A stretch of 56,658 nt of DNA from an uncultured Phycisphaerales bacterium (GCA_903929885.1 CAIYWI010000161.1:1-56658), one strand, 5' to 3'. Positions 33,791 through 43,320 are shown, numbered from the stretch's first letter. The notes: a model not told the origin generated them from the letters alone. Program-made: numbers and translations.

Positions 33791-34846
33791 TCAACGCTTC
33801 TTTTTCGCGCCCGCTCCGGCCTTCTCGAGCTTGGCGACCAGTTCCGCCGCATGCTCCTCGCCTGCCTCGGCCGCACGCTTGGCAAAGACCAGCGCCGAGG
33901 CCCTTTCACCCGCGCGATCGTGCCACTGAGCCGCCTGCATGGCGAGGTCGCCCCGGAGTGGCTGGGCCTGTGAGGCCTCCGCATAGAGTCTGGCCGCATC
34001 GCTCGGTCGCGACAGCATGCCGAGGCACTCGGCCATGGTGGCCAGAACGCCGGGTTCGAGCCGCTGCGCCGCGTCGAGCCCGGAGAGCAGCGCGAGGGCC
34101 TCCTCGGGCCGGTTGTCTCGCTTGAGGATCCTTGCCTCGAGCACCCGCCAGACCGTGGACGCGGGTTCGATTTCCCTCGCCTTGGCGACATGCTGCGCCG
34201 CCAGAGGGAGCTTGTTGTCTCGCAACTCAAGCTCGGCGAGCGACCCCCAGGCGATGGCGGCATCGGGCTTGAGGTTGACCGCCAACATCAGGTTCTTCAT
34301 CGCCTCGGCGTTCTGCGACCGCTTGATCTGCACCTGGGCGAGGAACAGCGGCGCCCTCCAGTCGGTCTTGTCGGCCTGCTGAGCCGCCTCGAAGTGCTCG
34401 GCGGCGCGATCGAGGCGTCCGATCATGCTCGCGACGCTACCCGCGGCCAGGTGAATGGCGTGGGTGCCGTCGGCGGCCACCAAGGCCTTCTCGTACTGTT
34501 CGTACGCCTCCTTGTCGCGACGCGTGGCGACGAGCACTTCCGCGTACTCCACGTACAAACGCTGCTCGGCGACGTGGCGAGCGATGGCCTCGCGAAGCAG
34601 CGTCTCGGCCTTGTTGAACGCTCCATCCCGCTTGAGCGTCGAGGCGGCATTGAGGATCTCGTCGAGCGACGCGGAAGAGGCTCGCACCTCGCCCGCGTCC
34701 ACGGGCGCCGGAGCGGGGCGGAGCGCTTGGACGACGAGGAAGGCCGCCGCGACGAACGCACCGGCCAGCGCCCCAACCTGCCACCAGCGGGCGTCGCGGG
34801 GCTTCGGGCGAACTGGAGCGGCGGTCGTTGGCGAGGATCCGGTCAT
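33791..34846 (-). CDS. Membrane-anchored TPR protein
   Basis: 351 residues from the ATG at 34846 (a GTG 22 codons earlier is the alternative and leads with Pro-rich sequence). One helix near the N-terminus (QVGALAGAFVAAAFLVVQAL) is followed by eight or so tetratricopeptide-like units, e.g. GAFNKAETLLREAIA, RDKEAYEQYEKALVA, RLDRAAEHFEAAQQA, NKLPLAAQHVAKARE, and an Ala/Lys-rich tail. Type II topology with TPRs outside the cytoplasm is likely. It is divergent from valS with 82 bp between them. It is a protein-protein interaction scaffold with no known partner. Confidence 0.85.
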   Translation of the reverse strand: MTGSSPTTAAPVRPKPRDARWWQVGALAGAFVAAAFLVVQALRPAPAPVDAGEVRASSASLDEILNAASTLKRDGAFNKAETLLREAIARHVAEQRLYVEYAEVLVATRRDKEAYEQYEKALVAADGTHAIHLAAGSVASMIGRLDRAAEHFEAAQQADKTDWRAPLFLAQVQIKRSQNAEAMKNLMLAVNLKPDAAIAWGSLAELELRDNKLPLAAQHVAKAREIEPASTVWRVLEARILKRDNRPEEALALLSGLDAAQRLEPGVLATMAECLGMLSRPSDAARLYAEASQAQPLRGDLAMQAAQWHDRAGERASALVFAKRAAEAGEEHAAELVAKLEKAGAGAKKKR

Positions 34847-34883
34847 GGGAGATGGCGTGGCTCGGGACGGAAAGGGACCCGTG

Positions 34884-34889
34884 AAGGTA
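34884..34889 (-). promoter_or_regulatory. Candidate -10 hexamer TACCTT of the TPR gene
   Basis: Ends 37 nt before the ATG at 34846, so a short leader is implied; less certain than the close-spaced hexamers. Confidence 0.3.
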
Positions 34890-34913
34890 CGGGGGAAGTC
34901 GCCGGGCGTCACC

Positions 34914-34919
34914 TACACT
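34914..34919 (+). promoter_or_regulatory. -10 hexamer TACACT of valS
   Basis: Ends 9 nt before the ATG at 34929. No T-box-like leader fits in this space. Confidence 0.6.
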
Positions 34920-34928
34920 CCGCCAGCC

Positions 34929-37900
34929 ATGTCCGGCACCGACACTCCACCCGTTCCATCGACCACCGGCCCCGAACTCGCCAAGCAGTACCGCCCCGCG
35001 GACCACGAGCCCCGGGTGTGGGATCGGTGGATCGAGTCCAAGGCCTTCCACGCCTCGCCGGAACGGGTTCTGTCAGGAGCCGCTCGCCCCTATTGCGTGC
35101 TGATTCCGCCGCCGAACGTCACGGCCGCGTTGCACTTGGGCCACGCGCTCAACAACACGCTGCAAGACGTGCTGGTGCGAGCCCACCGCATGCAGGGATG
35201 CGAGGCGCTGTGGATGCCCGGCACCGACCACGCGGGCATCGCCACGCAGGCCGTCGTCGAGAAGCGCGTGATGAAGGAGGAGAAGAAGCGAAGAACCGAC
35301 TTCTCGCGCGAGGCGTTCATCGCCAAGATCCAGGCCTTCAAGGACGAATACGAGGCCACCATCACCAACCAGCTCAAGAAGATGGGCTGCTCGTGCGATT
35401 GGGACCGCCAGCGATTCACGATGGATTCGGTCTGCGCCCGAGCCGTGCGGGAAGCCTTCTTCAGGCTCTTCGCCGACGGGCTGATCTATCGCGGCAAGCG
35501 ACTGGTCAACTGGGACCCCGCCCTCCAGACGGCTGTCGCCGACGACGAGTGCTACGACGAGGAAGTCGATTCCGCCTTCCATTACCTGCGGTACCCGCTC
35601 GTCCATCCGCAGGGAGCGTCGACCCAGCAGGAGCGTCGGAGCGGCGTGATGCCCCCCCGGGACGCCGTGCCCGTGACATGGGGCGAACTGGCCGCTCGCG
35701 GCTTCCCCGACGCCGAATCGATGCCCGAGGACCAGCAGGCCTGGCTGACGGTGGCCACCACTCGTCCCGAGACGTATCTGGGTGACACGGCCGTGGCGGT
35801 GAATCCTCGCGACCCACGTGCCAAGGCCCTTCGATCGTTGTGCGTCGAGTTGCCCTTGGTTGGACGCGTCATCCCGATCATCGAGGACGACTATGTGGTG
35901 CTTCCCAGGGCGCTGGCTCGCAGCGACGAGGAGGCCGCGGACCCCAAGGCCGAGTACGCCACGGGCTTCCTGAAGGTGACCCCGGCCCACGACGGCAACG
36001 ACCACGAGCTCTACCTGCGCCACAAGGAGCGGATGGACCTCTTCGCGGGCGGGCCCGGACGGGCCCTGGTCAACATGATGGGCCCCGACGGTCGCGTGAG
36101 CGATCGACACGGGCTCGACGACATCGGATCGGCCGGACTCTTTGTCGGCAAGAGCATGGCGGAGGCCCGCAAGCTCGTGCTCAAGGAGTTCGAGTCGCAC
36201 GGGCTGCTCGAGAAGTCTCGCCCCTACCGACACAGCATCAAGCACAGTGACCGCAGCAAGGCCGTGATCGAGCCTTTCCTCAGCGACCAGTGGTACGTGC
36301 GCGTGACCGATGCCCGCTTGGCGGAAGCGGCCAACGCCGCCCTCGCCCCCTCGCAGCGGACGGGAACCGGCTCGGGCGAACGCTCGGAGTCCCCCACCGA
36401 CGGCTCGATGACCTTCCACCCCGCCCGCTACGCCCGCACCTTCGAGCAGTGGCACGAGCAGATCCGCGACTGGTGCATCTCTCGCCAACTCTGGTGGGGC
36501 CACCGCATTCCGGTGTGGCGCCGCGACGCCGCGGCGACGCCGATGTCCCCCGCCGACGGCGACGCGACCATCGCGCAACTCGCGGCATGGAGCAAGGCCG
36601 GCCGCATCGCCGTCCGCGAGGATTCGACCCCGCCCGGAAAGTCGGGCGAGGTGCCCGGACGAATGCCCGCCGCCGGCGGCATGTGCGTCTGCGTGCGTGC
36701 CGAGAACGACGCGGAGGTGACCTCGCTTCTCGAAGCTCGCGGCTTCGTCCAGGACGCCGACGTGCTCGACACGTGGTTCTCCTCCGCCCTCTGGCCCCTG
36801 TCCACCATGGGCTGGCCCGATGCCGCCCGGGCCGCCTCCGATACGGGCATCGCCGACTTTCCCAAGCTCCTGGGAGCCTTCAACCCCACCTCGTCGCTCT
36901 CGACCGCGCGGGAGATCATCACGCTCTGGGTCTCGCGGATGACGATGTTCAACCGGTACTTCCTGGGCGAAGGCCATGGGCGAGGACCGGTTCCCTTCCG
37001 CGACGTCTTCATCCACGCCGTCATCCAGGACGGCGAAGGACGCAAGATGTCCAAGACGCTCGGCAACGGCGTCGATCCGCTCGACATCATCGACTCGCAC
37101 GGCGCCGACGCCATGCGTTACACGCTTTGCACCACCGCCACCAACACGCAGGACGTCCGACTCCCGGTGGTCAAGGACTCCAAGACCGGTCGCAACACCA
37201 GCCCGAAGTTCGATGTCGGCCGCAACTTCGCGAACAAGGTCTGGAACGCCGCCCGCTTCACCATCTCGATGCTGGCCGGCGCCGGCGATGCCGCGGCGAC
37301 CCCCATCGATCCCGCCGCCCTCACCCTCGCCGATCGCTGGATGCTCGGTCGCCTCCATGTGGCGTGCGGGCGCATCGACGAGTCGCTGGCTCGTTACGAG
37401 TTCGCGGACTACGCCCAAGCCCTCTATGACGTCGTGTGGCGGGACTTCTGCGACTGGTACCTCGAGGCTGTCAAGCCCACGGTGGCCGCCAACCCGGCCC
37501 AACAAGCGTGTCTGCTCCAGGTGCTCGGCTCGCTGCTCCGTCTGCTGCACCCCCTGATGCCCTTCATGACCGAGGCCGTCTGGGAGCACGTCCGCATCCT
37601 CAAGGGCACGCCCATTCGCGGCCTGACGTTCCCCGGTCAGCGGCCTGCGAGTTCGCTTGTGGCCCACGCCGGTTGGCCCACGCTCGACGCTGCACTCTCG
37701 CCCGATGCCGCGAGGGGAGAGCAGGCCGAGTTCGAGCGGATTCGCTCGCTCGCCACGGCGGTGCGCGAAGTCAGGGCTGCCCAGAATGTCGCGCCCAAGC
37801 GTCGCATCCGACTCCACGTTCCGGCCTCGCACGCGGCCTTCGCCCGCACGCACGAGGGATTGCTGGCCACGTTCGGAACGCTTTCGGGTCTCGCCTTCGA

Positions 37901-38192
37901 AGCCGCTCCGCAAGAGGCATGCGGATTCACCTTTGAGGCTCAGCCTTTCGCGGCCGCGGATCTCTTCGACGCCGCCCCGGCGGGAGCGACAGGGGGCATC
38001 GGTGAATCCGAGCGAGCCCTGTTGATGAAGCGTCAGGGCGAACTGCAGAAGGAGATCCAGACGTACGAGGGAAGGTTGGCGAATCCTGGGTACGCCCAGA
38101 AGGCCCCGCCGCACATGGTCGAAGAAACCAAGTCCAAGCTCGCCAAGGCCAAGGAGGAGTTCTCCGCCGTCACGTCCCGCTTGGGGACCTGA
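34929..38192 (+). CDS. valS: Valine--tRNA ligase
   Basis: Charges tRNA-Val. At 1087 residues it is longer than the E. coli enzyme (951). Class I motifs are seen: HLGH at residues 69-72 in NVTAALHLGHALNN, and KMSKT at 706-710. The editing domain has TTRPETYLGDTAVAVNP, and a C-terminal coiled coil typical of ValRS (from LLMKRQGELQKEIQTYEGRL) ends it. Extra length comes from an insert before the editing core (about residues 225-275, containing VTWGELAARGFPDAESMPED) and another after WWGHRIPVWRRD (about 535-600, ending in MCVCVRAEND). The frame runs open far upstream; the start is chosen by TACACT 9 nt before the ATG. The stop overlaps the next start (TGATG). Confidence 0.97.
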   Translation: MSGTDTPPVPSTTGPELAKQYRPADHEPRVWDRWIESKAFHASPERVLSGAARPYCVLIPPPNVTAALHLGHALNNTLQDVLVRAHRMQGCEALWMPGTDHAGIATQAVVEKRVMKEEKKRRTDFSREAFIAKIQAFKDEYEATITNQLKKMGCSCDWDRQRFTMDSVCARAVREAFFRLFADGLIYRGKRLVNWDPALQTAVADDECYDEEVDSAFHYLRYPLVHPQGASTQQERRSGVMPPRDAVPVTWGELAARGFPDAESMPEDQQAWLTVATTRPETYLGDTAVAVNPRDPRAKALRSLCVELPLVGRVIPIIEDDYVVLPRALARSDEEAADPKAEYATGFLKVTPAHDGNDHELYLRHKERMDLFAGGPGRALVNMMGPDGRVSDRHGLDDIGSAGLFVGKSMAEARKLVLKEFESHGLLEKSRPYRHSIKHSDRSKAVIEPFLSDQWYVRVTDARLAEAANAALAPSQRTGTGSGERSESPTDGSMTFHPARYARTFEQWHEQIRDWCISRQLWWGHRIPVWRRDAAATPMSPADGDATIAQLAAWSKAGRIAVREDSTPPGKSGEVPGRMPAAGGMCVCVRAENDAEVTSLLEARGFVQDADVLDTWFSSALWPLSTMGWPDAARAASDTGIADFPKLLGAFNPTSSLSTAREIITLWVSRMTMFNRYFLGEGHGRGPVPFRDVFIHAVIQDGEGRKMSKTLGNGVDPLDIIDSHGADAMRYTLCTTATNTQDVRLPVVKDSKTGRNTSPKFDVGRNFANKVWNAARFTISMLAGAGDAAATPIDPAALTLADRWMLGRLHVACGRIDESLARYEFADYAQALYDVVWRDFCDWYLEAVKPTVAANPAQQACLLQVLGSLLRLLHPLMPFMTEAVWEHVRILKGTPIRGLTFPGQRPASSLVAHAGWPTLDAALSPDAARGEQAEFERIRSLATAVREVRAAQNVAPKRRIRLHVPASHAAFARTHEGLLATFGTLSGLAFEAAPQEACGFTFEAQPFAAADLFDAAPAGATGGIGESERALLMKRQGELQKEIQTYEGRLANPGYAQKAPPHMVEETKSKLAKAKEEFSAVTSRLGT

Positions 38193-39346
38193 TGAACCGA
38201 TTGAGGTCCCGCTTCGAAGCGCCGCCGATGCCAAGCTCACCGCGTGCCGCATCCCGCCTGCTGCTCCTGCTTGCCACGATGGCGACGAGCTGTGCCGACC
38301 GCGCGACGGGGCCGGCGTCCAAGGTCACGCCTGCGACTCCATCACCGAGCGTGCTGCCGGAGGCCCCGTTGGAGGGCGTCGCGGTGCAGTCCGAGCCATG
38401 GACGCTCGACGCCGCTGCAGGTCAGGTCCTCTCGACGACCAACTACCGGATCTACACGACGTCGAGCAAGGAGTTCCTGATCGATCACCTCCCCGCCTTC
38501 GTTGAGGGCGCGGCGGCCCATTATCGCGCGGCGCTCGGTCCGCTGCCCGAGCCGCGATCGACGATGGAAATCTACCTGCTCGACACTCGTCCCCAGTGGG
38601 AGCGGATGACCGAGCGATTCATGGGCGAGCAGGCCGCGACGTACCTCCGTATCCAGAAGGGCGGCTATTCGGTGGAAGGCCGAGCGATCTTGTACGACAT
38701 CGGCCGTCGCGACACCTTCACGATCACGGCGCATGAGGGGTGGCACGTCTACACCCAGCGAACGTTCAGGCACTCGCTTCCGGTGTGGCTTGAAGAGGGC
38801 GTGGCCACGTACATGGAGGGCTTCCGCTGGGATCCGGGCAAGGCGGCACTCCCGACGTTTCTACCGTGGGCCAACTTCGAGCGCTACGACCAACTCCGCT
38901 GGGGCGTTCGCGCAGGCAAGTTGATGTCGCTCCAGGATCTGACCCGCAGCACGCCTCAGGAACTGATCGCCAAGGATGCCAACGCCGCGTTGTTCTATTA
39001 CGCCCAGGTGTGGGCCTTGGTGCACTTTCTGAACGAAGGCGAGGGCGGCTCGCACCGCGAGGGACTGAGACAACTCGTCGCCGATGCCGCCGGAGGCAAG
39101 TTGATCGCCCGCATCCGTCGCGACGCGGGCGATCGAGCGGCGTCGATGTATTCGTACCGCCGTGGCGGGGTGGACCTGCTGAAAATCTACACGGGCCGAA
39201 CAGCCGCGGAACTTCAGCCGGCCTACGCGGCTTTCATGGACCAAATCGTCAAGACGGGCACCCGAAATGATATTTGGCAGGGCAAGAGTCCCATCCGGGA
39301 GGCAGCCGCCACGCCGACTGCTCCCGCGGCACCTGCCACCCCCTGA
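38192..39346 (+). CDS. Lipoprotein zinc metallopeptidase-like protein (DUF1570-like)
   Basis: 384 residues. Signal peptide with a lipobox-like ATSC at about residue 34, then a variable Pro-rich linker. The core has STMEIYLLDTRPQWER, the zinc-site candidate HEGWHVYTQRTF and, 20 residues on, WLEEGVATYMEGF: an HExxH plus EEG-A arrangement as in gluzincin peptidases of the DUF1570 type. The first motif keeps both His and the Glu. The C-terminal tail is Ala/Pro-rich. The start overlaps the valS stop by one base (TGATG); coupling to valS is probably incidental to function. Compare the secreted HEFFH protein at 9892. Confidence 0.8.
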   Translation: MNRLRSRFEAPPMPSSPRAASRLLLLLATMATSCADRATGPASKVTPATPSPSVLPEAPLEGVAVQSEPWTLDAAAGQVLSTTNYRIYTTSSKEFLIDHLPAFVEGAAAHYRAALGPLPEPRSTMEIYLLDTRPQWERMTERFMGEQAATYLRIQKGGYSVEGRAILYDIGRRDTFTITAHEGWHVYTQRTFRHSLPVWLEEGVATYMEGFRWDPGKAALPTFLPWANFERYDQLRWGVRAGKLMSLQDLTRSTPQELIAKDANAALFYYAQVWALVHFLNEGEGGSHREGLRQLVADAAGGKLIARIRRDAGDRAASMYSYRRGGVDLLKIYTGRTAAELQPAYAAFMDQIVKTGTRNDIWQGKSPIREAAATPTAPAAPATP

Positions 39347-39366
39347 CCGCCAGCCCTGACCGCCAG
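39341..39366 (+). repeat. 13-bp exact tandem duplication across a stop codon
   Basis: CCCTGACCGCCAG occurs twice in a row; the first copy contains the TGA of the lipoprotein peptidase gene (39344-39346). The rest of the 61-bp convergent gap before ftsI is Pro/Ala-codon-like sequence with no terminator. Confidence 0.7.
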
Positions 39367-39407
39367 CCCGGCACCACCAGCCCTGCGACCGGCCCCTCCG
39401 CACCCGA

Positions 39408-41621
39408 TCACTCCATCGGGCGACCGGAATCCGCCACCAGTGCCTCGCGCCGCGAAGGCGTCGTGCCCAGGTAGGTCAACGCGCGTTCGAGCGTGCGACG
39501 CACGATCGGCCCGGCGGTGGCTGCTCCGTAGTAGGTGCGTCGGGCCACGCGGGCCGGCCCCGGGTCGTCGATGACGACCAAGGCCACAAGGCGCGGCGCT
39601 TCGATCGGACCGGCTGCGACGAAGCTCGGGATGTACTGGTGCTGAAGGTATCCGAAAGGCGGGGCGGGCGGACGCGACGTGCCCGACTTGCCGAACAGCG
39701 TGTACTTCCACGGCGAGCCGTCCGGCATGGCCTTGGCGTACTTGGACTCCATCGAAGTCACGACGTGCCTGAGCGTGTCGCGCGTGGCCTCGGCGGAGCG
39801 TTGCGACAGGACTCGATAGATGACGTCGCCGGGCGAACCCGAGTCGGACGCGACCATCGTGAGCCGCGGCAAGGTTCCGGCGAGTTCGCCCTCCCTCGCG
39901 AAGGCGGCGAAGGCCCGAGCCATCTGCACGGCGGTCACGCCCACCTCGTTGCCGTACGAAAGCGAGGTGTGGGTCGTCACCTTCCACTGGCTGAGAGGGG
40001 TCACCATGCCTGCGGTTTCGCCCAGCAAGCCGATGTCGGTGCGTCGCCCGAATCCGAACCGTGTGATCCCGTCGCGGAACTCCTTGGGCGACATCCGCTG
40101 AGCGCCCTTGATCATGCCGATGTTGGACGAGTTGATGAGCACCTTGGCCCACGTCATCGAGGGCTCGCCGTGGACGTCCTTGATGGCTCGCCCGGTGGGC
40201 GTGATCCAGGGACCGCCGCCCTCGGTGTCGAATACCTCGTCAGGCCACGTCTTGCCCAGATCAAGCAGGGTGGACCAGACGAAGGGCTTGAATGTGGAGC
40301 CGGGCTCGTACAAATCCTCGACGCAGCGATTACGCCCCAGGCCCGGCAACTTGGGCTTGCCATCGGGCATCACGTCGGGCTTGACGAGCCGGTAGCGAGC
40401 CCTGCTCGATGCAATCTCGTTGGCCTTGGCGCGAACCAGCTTGCGATCGGAGTACTGCTTTCGTTCAAGGGTCGGAAGTTCGACAAGCCCGGGCACCTCC
40501 CGGTACACGTCGGCCATGGCGATGACTTCGCCTGACATCGGGTCGATGACCACGATGCGGCCCCCCTGCGCGTCGCACTCTTCGACCCCTCGAGTCAACT
40601 CGTCGATCGCGATGCGCTGAATTTCGAGATCGATGCTCAAGGCGACGTCGGCGCCCGCGGCCGCCCGCTGGATCTGCCCCTGCTCGACCCAGAGGGGCGC
40701 CCCAGCCGCGTCGCGCACGAACCCGACCTTGCCGACCGTGCCCCCGAGCATCGAATCCTTGCTCGACTCCATCCCCGTCTTGTGCTTGCCCGCCCATCCA
40801 TACAGCCCGACGAGATTGGCGACCTCGGGACCGCCGCAAAAGTCCCGAACTGGCAGCGTCTCGAGACTGACGCCGCGGAGACGGAAGGGCTTCTCGCCCT
40901 TGGCCGGCTTGGAAGGCCGCATGGCCTGACGCACGGCGTCGGCCTGCTCCGGAGAGAGTTTGCCGCTCAATGCAAGATACCGAATCGGCTTCTTGAGCGT
41001 CGGCGGCTGGTCGCCCGGTGTCGCCGCGACCTTGCTCCCCTCGCCTTCGTTCACCGGCGGCACGACCGGCGGGACGACGACAGCCGAAGCGGCTGCATCG
41101 GGCGCTTCAACCACGTCGGTGTCATCGATGGCCTCGATGCCGGAGGCCTTGGCCGCCTCGATGGCCTGAAGACGACGCTGATTCTCCGACATCGCCCAGA
41201 TCAGCTTGTTGCCAATGTCCTCGTCCGACGCATCGATGGCCTTGGCGACCACCTTGGCCGTGCGATGCGGATCGTCGACGAGCGTCGGATCGATGATGAC
41301 GCGTTCGGTGAATCGCGTCGCCGCGAGCAGCCGACCTCGACGATCGGTGATATCGCCGCGGAGCGGCAGTTCCTTGCGGGTGCTGACGCGGGGCGTCACT
41401 TGCTCGATCAGTTCCGGGCTGGGCCGCAGTTGGATCTGAGCCACGCGCCCCAAGACCGTCACCATCGCGCAGGTGATGGCCCCCATGAGCACCATCGACA
41501 TGACACGAAAGCACTTGGGCGGAGGGCCGTCACTGGCCGCCATCGGCGGCGTGGGCGAAACCGGAACGGGAGCCGATGCCTCGTCGTTCTCGCCTTCAAC
41601 CTCGGTGGGGCTGGTGGCCAT
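39408..41621 (-). CDS. ftsI: Septal peptidoglycan D,D-transpeptidase FtsI (class B PBP3 type)
   Basis: Cross-links septal peptidoglycan. 737 residues with one N-terminal membrane helix (about 40-65), a dimerisation/pedestal domain starting LPLRGDITDRRGRLLA, and a penicillin-binding domain with all three motifs: Ser442-x-x-Lys in EPGSTFKPF, Ser498-Ser-Asn in INSSNIGM, and Lys645-Ser-Gly-Thr in LFGKSGTSRP. A long acidic/Pro-rich insert (about 150-215) in the pedestal and another (about 370-430) before the active Ser lengthen it. It is the last gene of rsmH, LysM, FtsL-like, ftsI; its ATG shares a base with the FtsL-like stop (TGATG), with AGGAG just upstream. PASTA domains are absent. Confidence 0.95.
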   Translation of the reverse strand: MATSPTEVEGENDEASAPVPVSPTPPMAASDGPPPKCFRVMSMVLMGAITCAMVTVLGRVAQIQLRPSPELIEQVTPRVSTRKELPLRGDITDRRGRLLAATRFTERVIIDPTLVDDPHRTAKVVAKAIDASDEDIGNKLIWAMSENQRRLQAIEAAKASGIEAIDDTDVVEAPDAAASAVVVPPVVPPVNEGEGSKVAATPGDQPPTLKKPIRYLALSGKLSPEQADAVRQAMRPSKPAKGEKPFRLRGVSLETLPVRDFCGGPEVANLVGLYGWAGKHKTGMESSKDSMLGGTVGKVGFVRDAAGAPLWVEQGQIQRAAAGADVALSIDLEIQRIAIDELTRGVEECDAQGGRIVVIDPMSGEVIAMADVYREVPGLVELPTLERKQYSDRKLVRAKANEIASSRARYRLVKPDVMPDGKPKLPGLGRNRCVEDLYEPGSTFKPFVWSTLLDLGKTWPDEVFDTEGGGPWITPTGRAIKDVHGEPSMTWAKVLINSSNIGMIKGAQRMSPKEFRDGITRFGFGRRTDIGLLGETAGMVTPLSQWKVTTHTSLSYGNEVGVTAVQMARAFAAFAREGELAGTLPRLTMVASDSGSPGDVIYRVLSQRSAEATRDTLRHVVTSMESKYAKAMPDGSPWKYTLFGKSGTSRPPAPPFGYLQHQYIPSFVAAGPIEAPRLVALVVIDDPGPARVARRTYYGAATAGPIVRRTLERALTYLGTTPSRREALVADSGRPME

Positions 41622-42145
41622 CAGTTCTCCTCGCCGTTGCGATCACGTCGGCCCACCCGCCTTGGCCCGCCCGACGCCCTTGAAGCGGCCGATGCGGACT
41701 TGGCCTGCCCCTTGACGGCGGTCTTCGCAGCGGAGGCCGTTGATGAGATGGACTTCTTGCGAGGAGTCGTGGCCGCGTCCATGACCTTGCCCGACATGGC
41801 GATCTGGGATGCCTCCGCCATGCCCGGCGACATGGGCGGACCGATCAGCTCGGGCCCCGTCCCCTTCCCTTGCTTCATCATCGTCAGCTGATCGGGCGTG
41901 AAGACCTGGGAGGGGATGATGGGCTGCAGCTCCACCATGCCCGCGGCCAAGGCCTCGATCCGCGGCGGAGTGATGCGTTCGGCCACTTGCGTGCGAAGCA
42001 TCCAGAGGCGTTCATCCTGACGGTTGATGCGGAGTTGCGCCTGTGTCAACTCGCTGAACGCCTGCACTCGCTCGTGGCGAAGCGACAGGAGCCAGCCGCC
42101 GCAGGCGGCAACGCACGCGATGAGGGTCGCAAGCTTTCCGAACAC
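41621..42145 (-). CDS. FtsL-like bitopic membrane protein
   Basis: 174 residues. One membrane helix (LATLIACVAACGGWLLSL, about residues 5-22) is followed by a short coiled-coil stretch (ELTQAQLRINRQDERLWMLRTQVAERI), then a basic, Ala/Ser/Lys-rich disordered C-terminus. Size, topology and position directly before ftsI are those of FtsL, whose sequence is poorly conserved; the long basic tail is not typical. The start is a GTG with GGGAG 6 nt upstream; the stop overlaps the ftsI start. Its function as FtsL rests on context and topology, not on sequence identity. Confidence 0.65.
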   Translation of the reverse strand: MFGKLATLIACVAACGGWLLSLRHERVQAFSELTQAQLRINRQDERLWMLRTQVAERITPPRIEALAAGMVELQPIIPSQVFTPDQLTMMKQGKGTGPELIGPPMSPGMAEASQIAMSGKVMDAATTPRKKSISSTASAAKTAVKGQAKSASAASRASGGPRRVGRRDRNGEEN

Positions 42146-42187
42146 GTGAAGCTCCCGCCGGTGAAGTGGCGAACGCGAGGCCGAAAC

Positions 42188-43186
42188 TCAGCGATCCGAC
42201 GGCAGCACGATCGCCACGCCCAACGGAAGGGTGGTGGGATCCTTGATGACGCCGCGGTTCATCCGCATGATCTCGTCGACACGACCGGAGCTGCCGAGTT
42301 CGCGCTTGGCGATGGCATGGAGCGTGTCGCCCTTTCGGATGGTGTATTGCTTGCCCTTGGACGATTCCTTGCCCTTCGCCGTCGCGACGGTCTTGGTCGA
42401 GGAAGTCGACCCCTGAGCGAGGCGGGTCGGAGATGACTTGGTGACCGGCGCCGCGGGCGCAACCTTGGGAGTCGAAGGACGCACCTCGGGGATGACGATC
42501 TCCGTGCCCACCTTCAGTTCAGCGTCATTGGCAAAGGCCTTGGGGTTGGCTTCCTTGATCTGCTTCCAGTACTTGCCGTCGCCCAGATACTGCCTGGCAA
42601 TCTTGAAAGCCGAGTCGCCCGGGGCGACCACATGGGTGCGGGCCTTGACGGACGACATGCCAACCGGTCGCGATGGGGAGGGCTTGGGCGAACCGGCCTG
42701 CGGGATGTCCTGCTTCAGTTCAACAACCGGGGGCTTTCCGGGAGCGTTCGTCTCGGGGAGGACAATCTCGCCGTCCTTGACCTGACCGCCCACTCGCTCG
42801 ATGGCCTTGGCGAGTTCGGCGTGCTCGTCCACCTCGCCCATGGCGACGGTCTTCGCACCCGATGACTGATCCGCGACGGCATCGGCAGTCGCCTCGCCCA
42901 GCGCGTCGCCAACGGTCGACGCCACCGGAACCGCCGGGGCCTCCACCACCGGCGGCGGGGGCACGCGGTCGGGTTGCACCGACACCTCGGCAGCGACCAC
43001 AGGGCGACGCTGCACGGACAGGTGATCACTGATGAGCACCATCACGCTGAGGATCAGGGTGACGGCGATGATCAGGGCCAGCTTGAGTTCTCGAGTCACG
43101 GCTTCCACGCGTCCTTGCGGCTGCGCCTCGGAGGCATGCCGCGGTTGTCCCCCCCGTCGCCCTTCAGGCCGGACCTTGGCTTCCAT
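42188..43186 (-). CDS. Membrane-anchored double LysM protein in the division cluster
   Basis: 332 residues. A basic cytosolic N-terminus of about 33, a membrane helix (LKLALIIAVTLILSVMVLI), a long Pro/Ala/Val-rich extracytoplasmic linker, then two LysM domains: VVAPGDSAFKIARQYLGDG (about 190-240) and TIRKGDTLHAIAKRELG (about 283-330), each with the GD-x2-IA core. LysM binds peptidoglycan glycan strands. It lies where ftsL or a spacer gene would sit, between rsmH and the FtsL-like gene, 42 bp before the latter, suggesting a part in septum or wall assembly. The start is the ATG at 43186; GTG codons at residues 27 and 30 are alternatives nearer the helix. Confidence 0.82.
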   Translation of the reverse strand: MEAKVRPEGRRGGQPRHASEAQPQGRVEAVTRELKLALIIAVTLILSVMVLISDHLSVQRRPVVAAEVSVQPDRVPPPPVVEAPAVPVASTVGDALGEATADAVADQSSGAKTVAMGEVDEHAELAKAIERVGGQVKDGEIVLPETNAPGKPPVVELKQDIPQAGSPKPSPSRPVGMSSVKARTHVVAPGDSAFKIARQYLGDGKYWKQIKEANPKAFANDAELKVGTEIVIPEVRPSTPKVAPAAPVTKSSPTRLAQGSTSSTKTVATAKGKESSKGKQYTIRKGDTLHAIAKRELGSSGRVDEIMRMNRGVIKDPTTLPLGVAIVLPSDR

Positions 43187-43242
43187 GCCAAGATCGCCGC
43201 GGCCTCGGGCACTCCGCCGACGGGCGGGGTGACTGGTGCAAC

Positions 43243-43248
43243 ATCATA
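43243..43248 (-). promoter_or_regulatory. -10 hexamer TATGAT upstream of the LysM-ftsL-ftsI genes
   Basis: Ends 56 nt before the ATG at 43186; with TG two bases upstream it resembles an extended -10. It would give these genes a promoter separate from that of rsmH. Confidence 0.4.
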
Positions 43249-43320
43249 CATCGCTTCAAGCCAGGATCCCACTCTTCAGGGGAATCCCATGTCGATTGGT
43301 TGGACCATCCGCCGCCTGCC

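Noticed and set aside
35073-38252. A minus-strand open frame of over 1000 codons opposite valS
   Set aside because: The sequence is low-complexity (Gly, Arg, Val, His) with no domain. valS on the other strand has full motifs. Such shadows are expected at this GC content.
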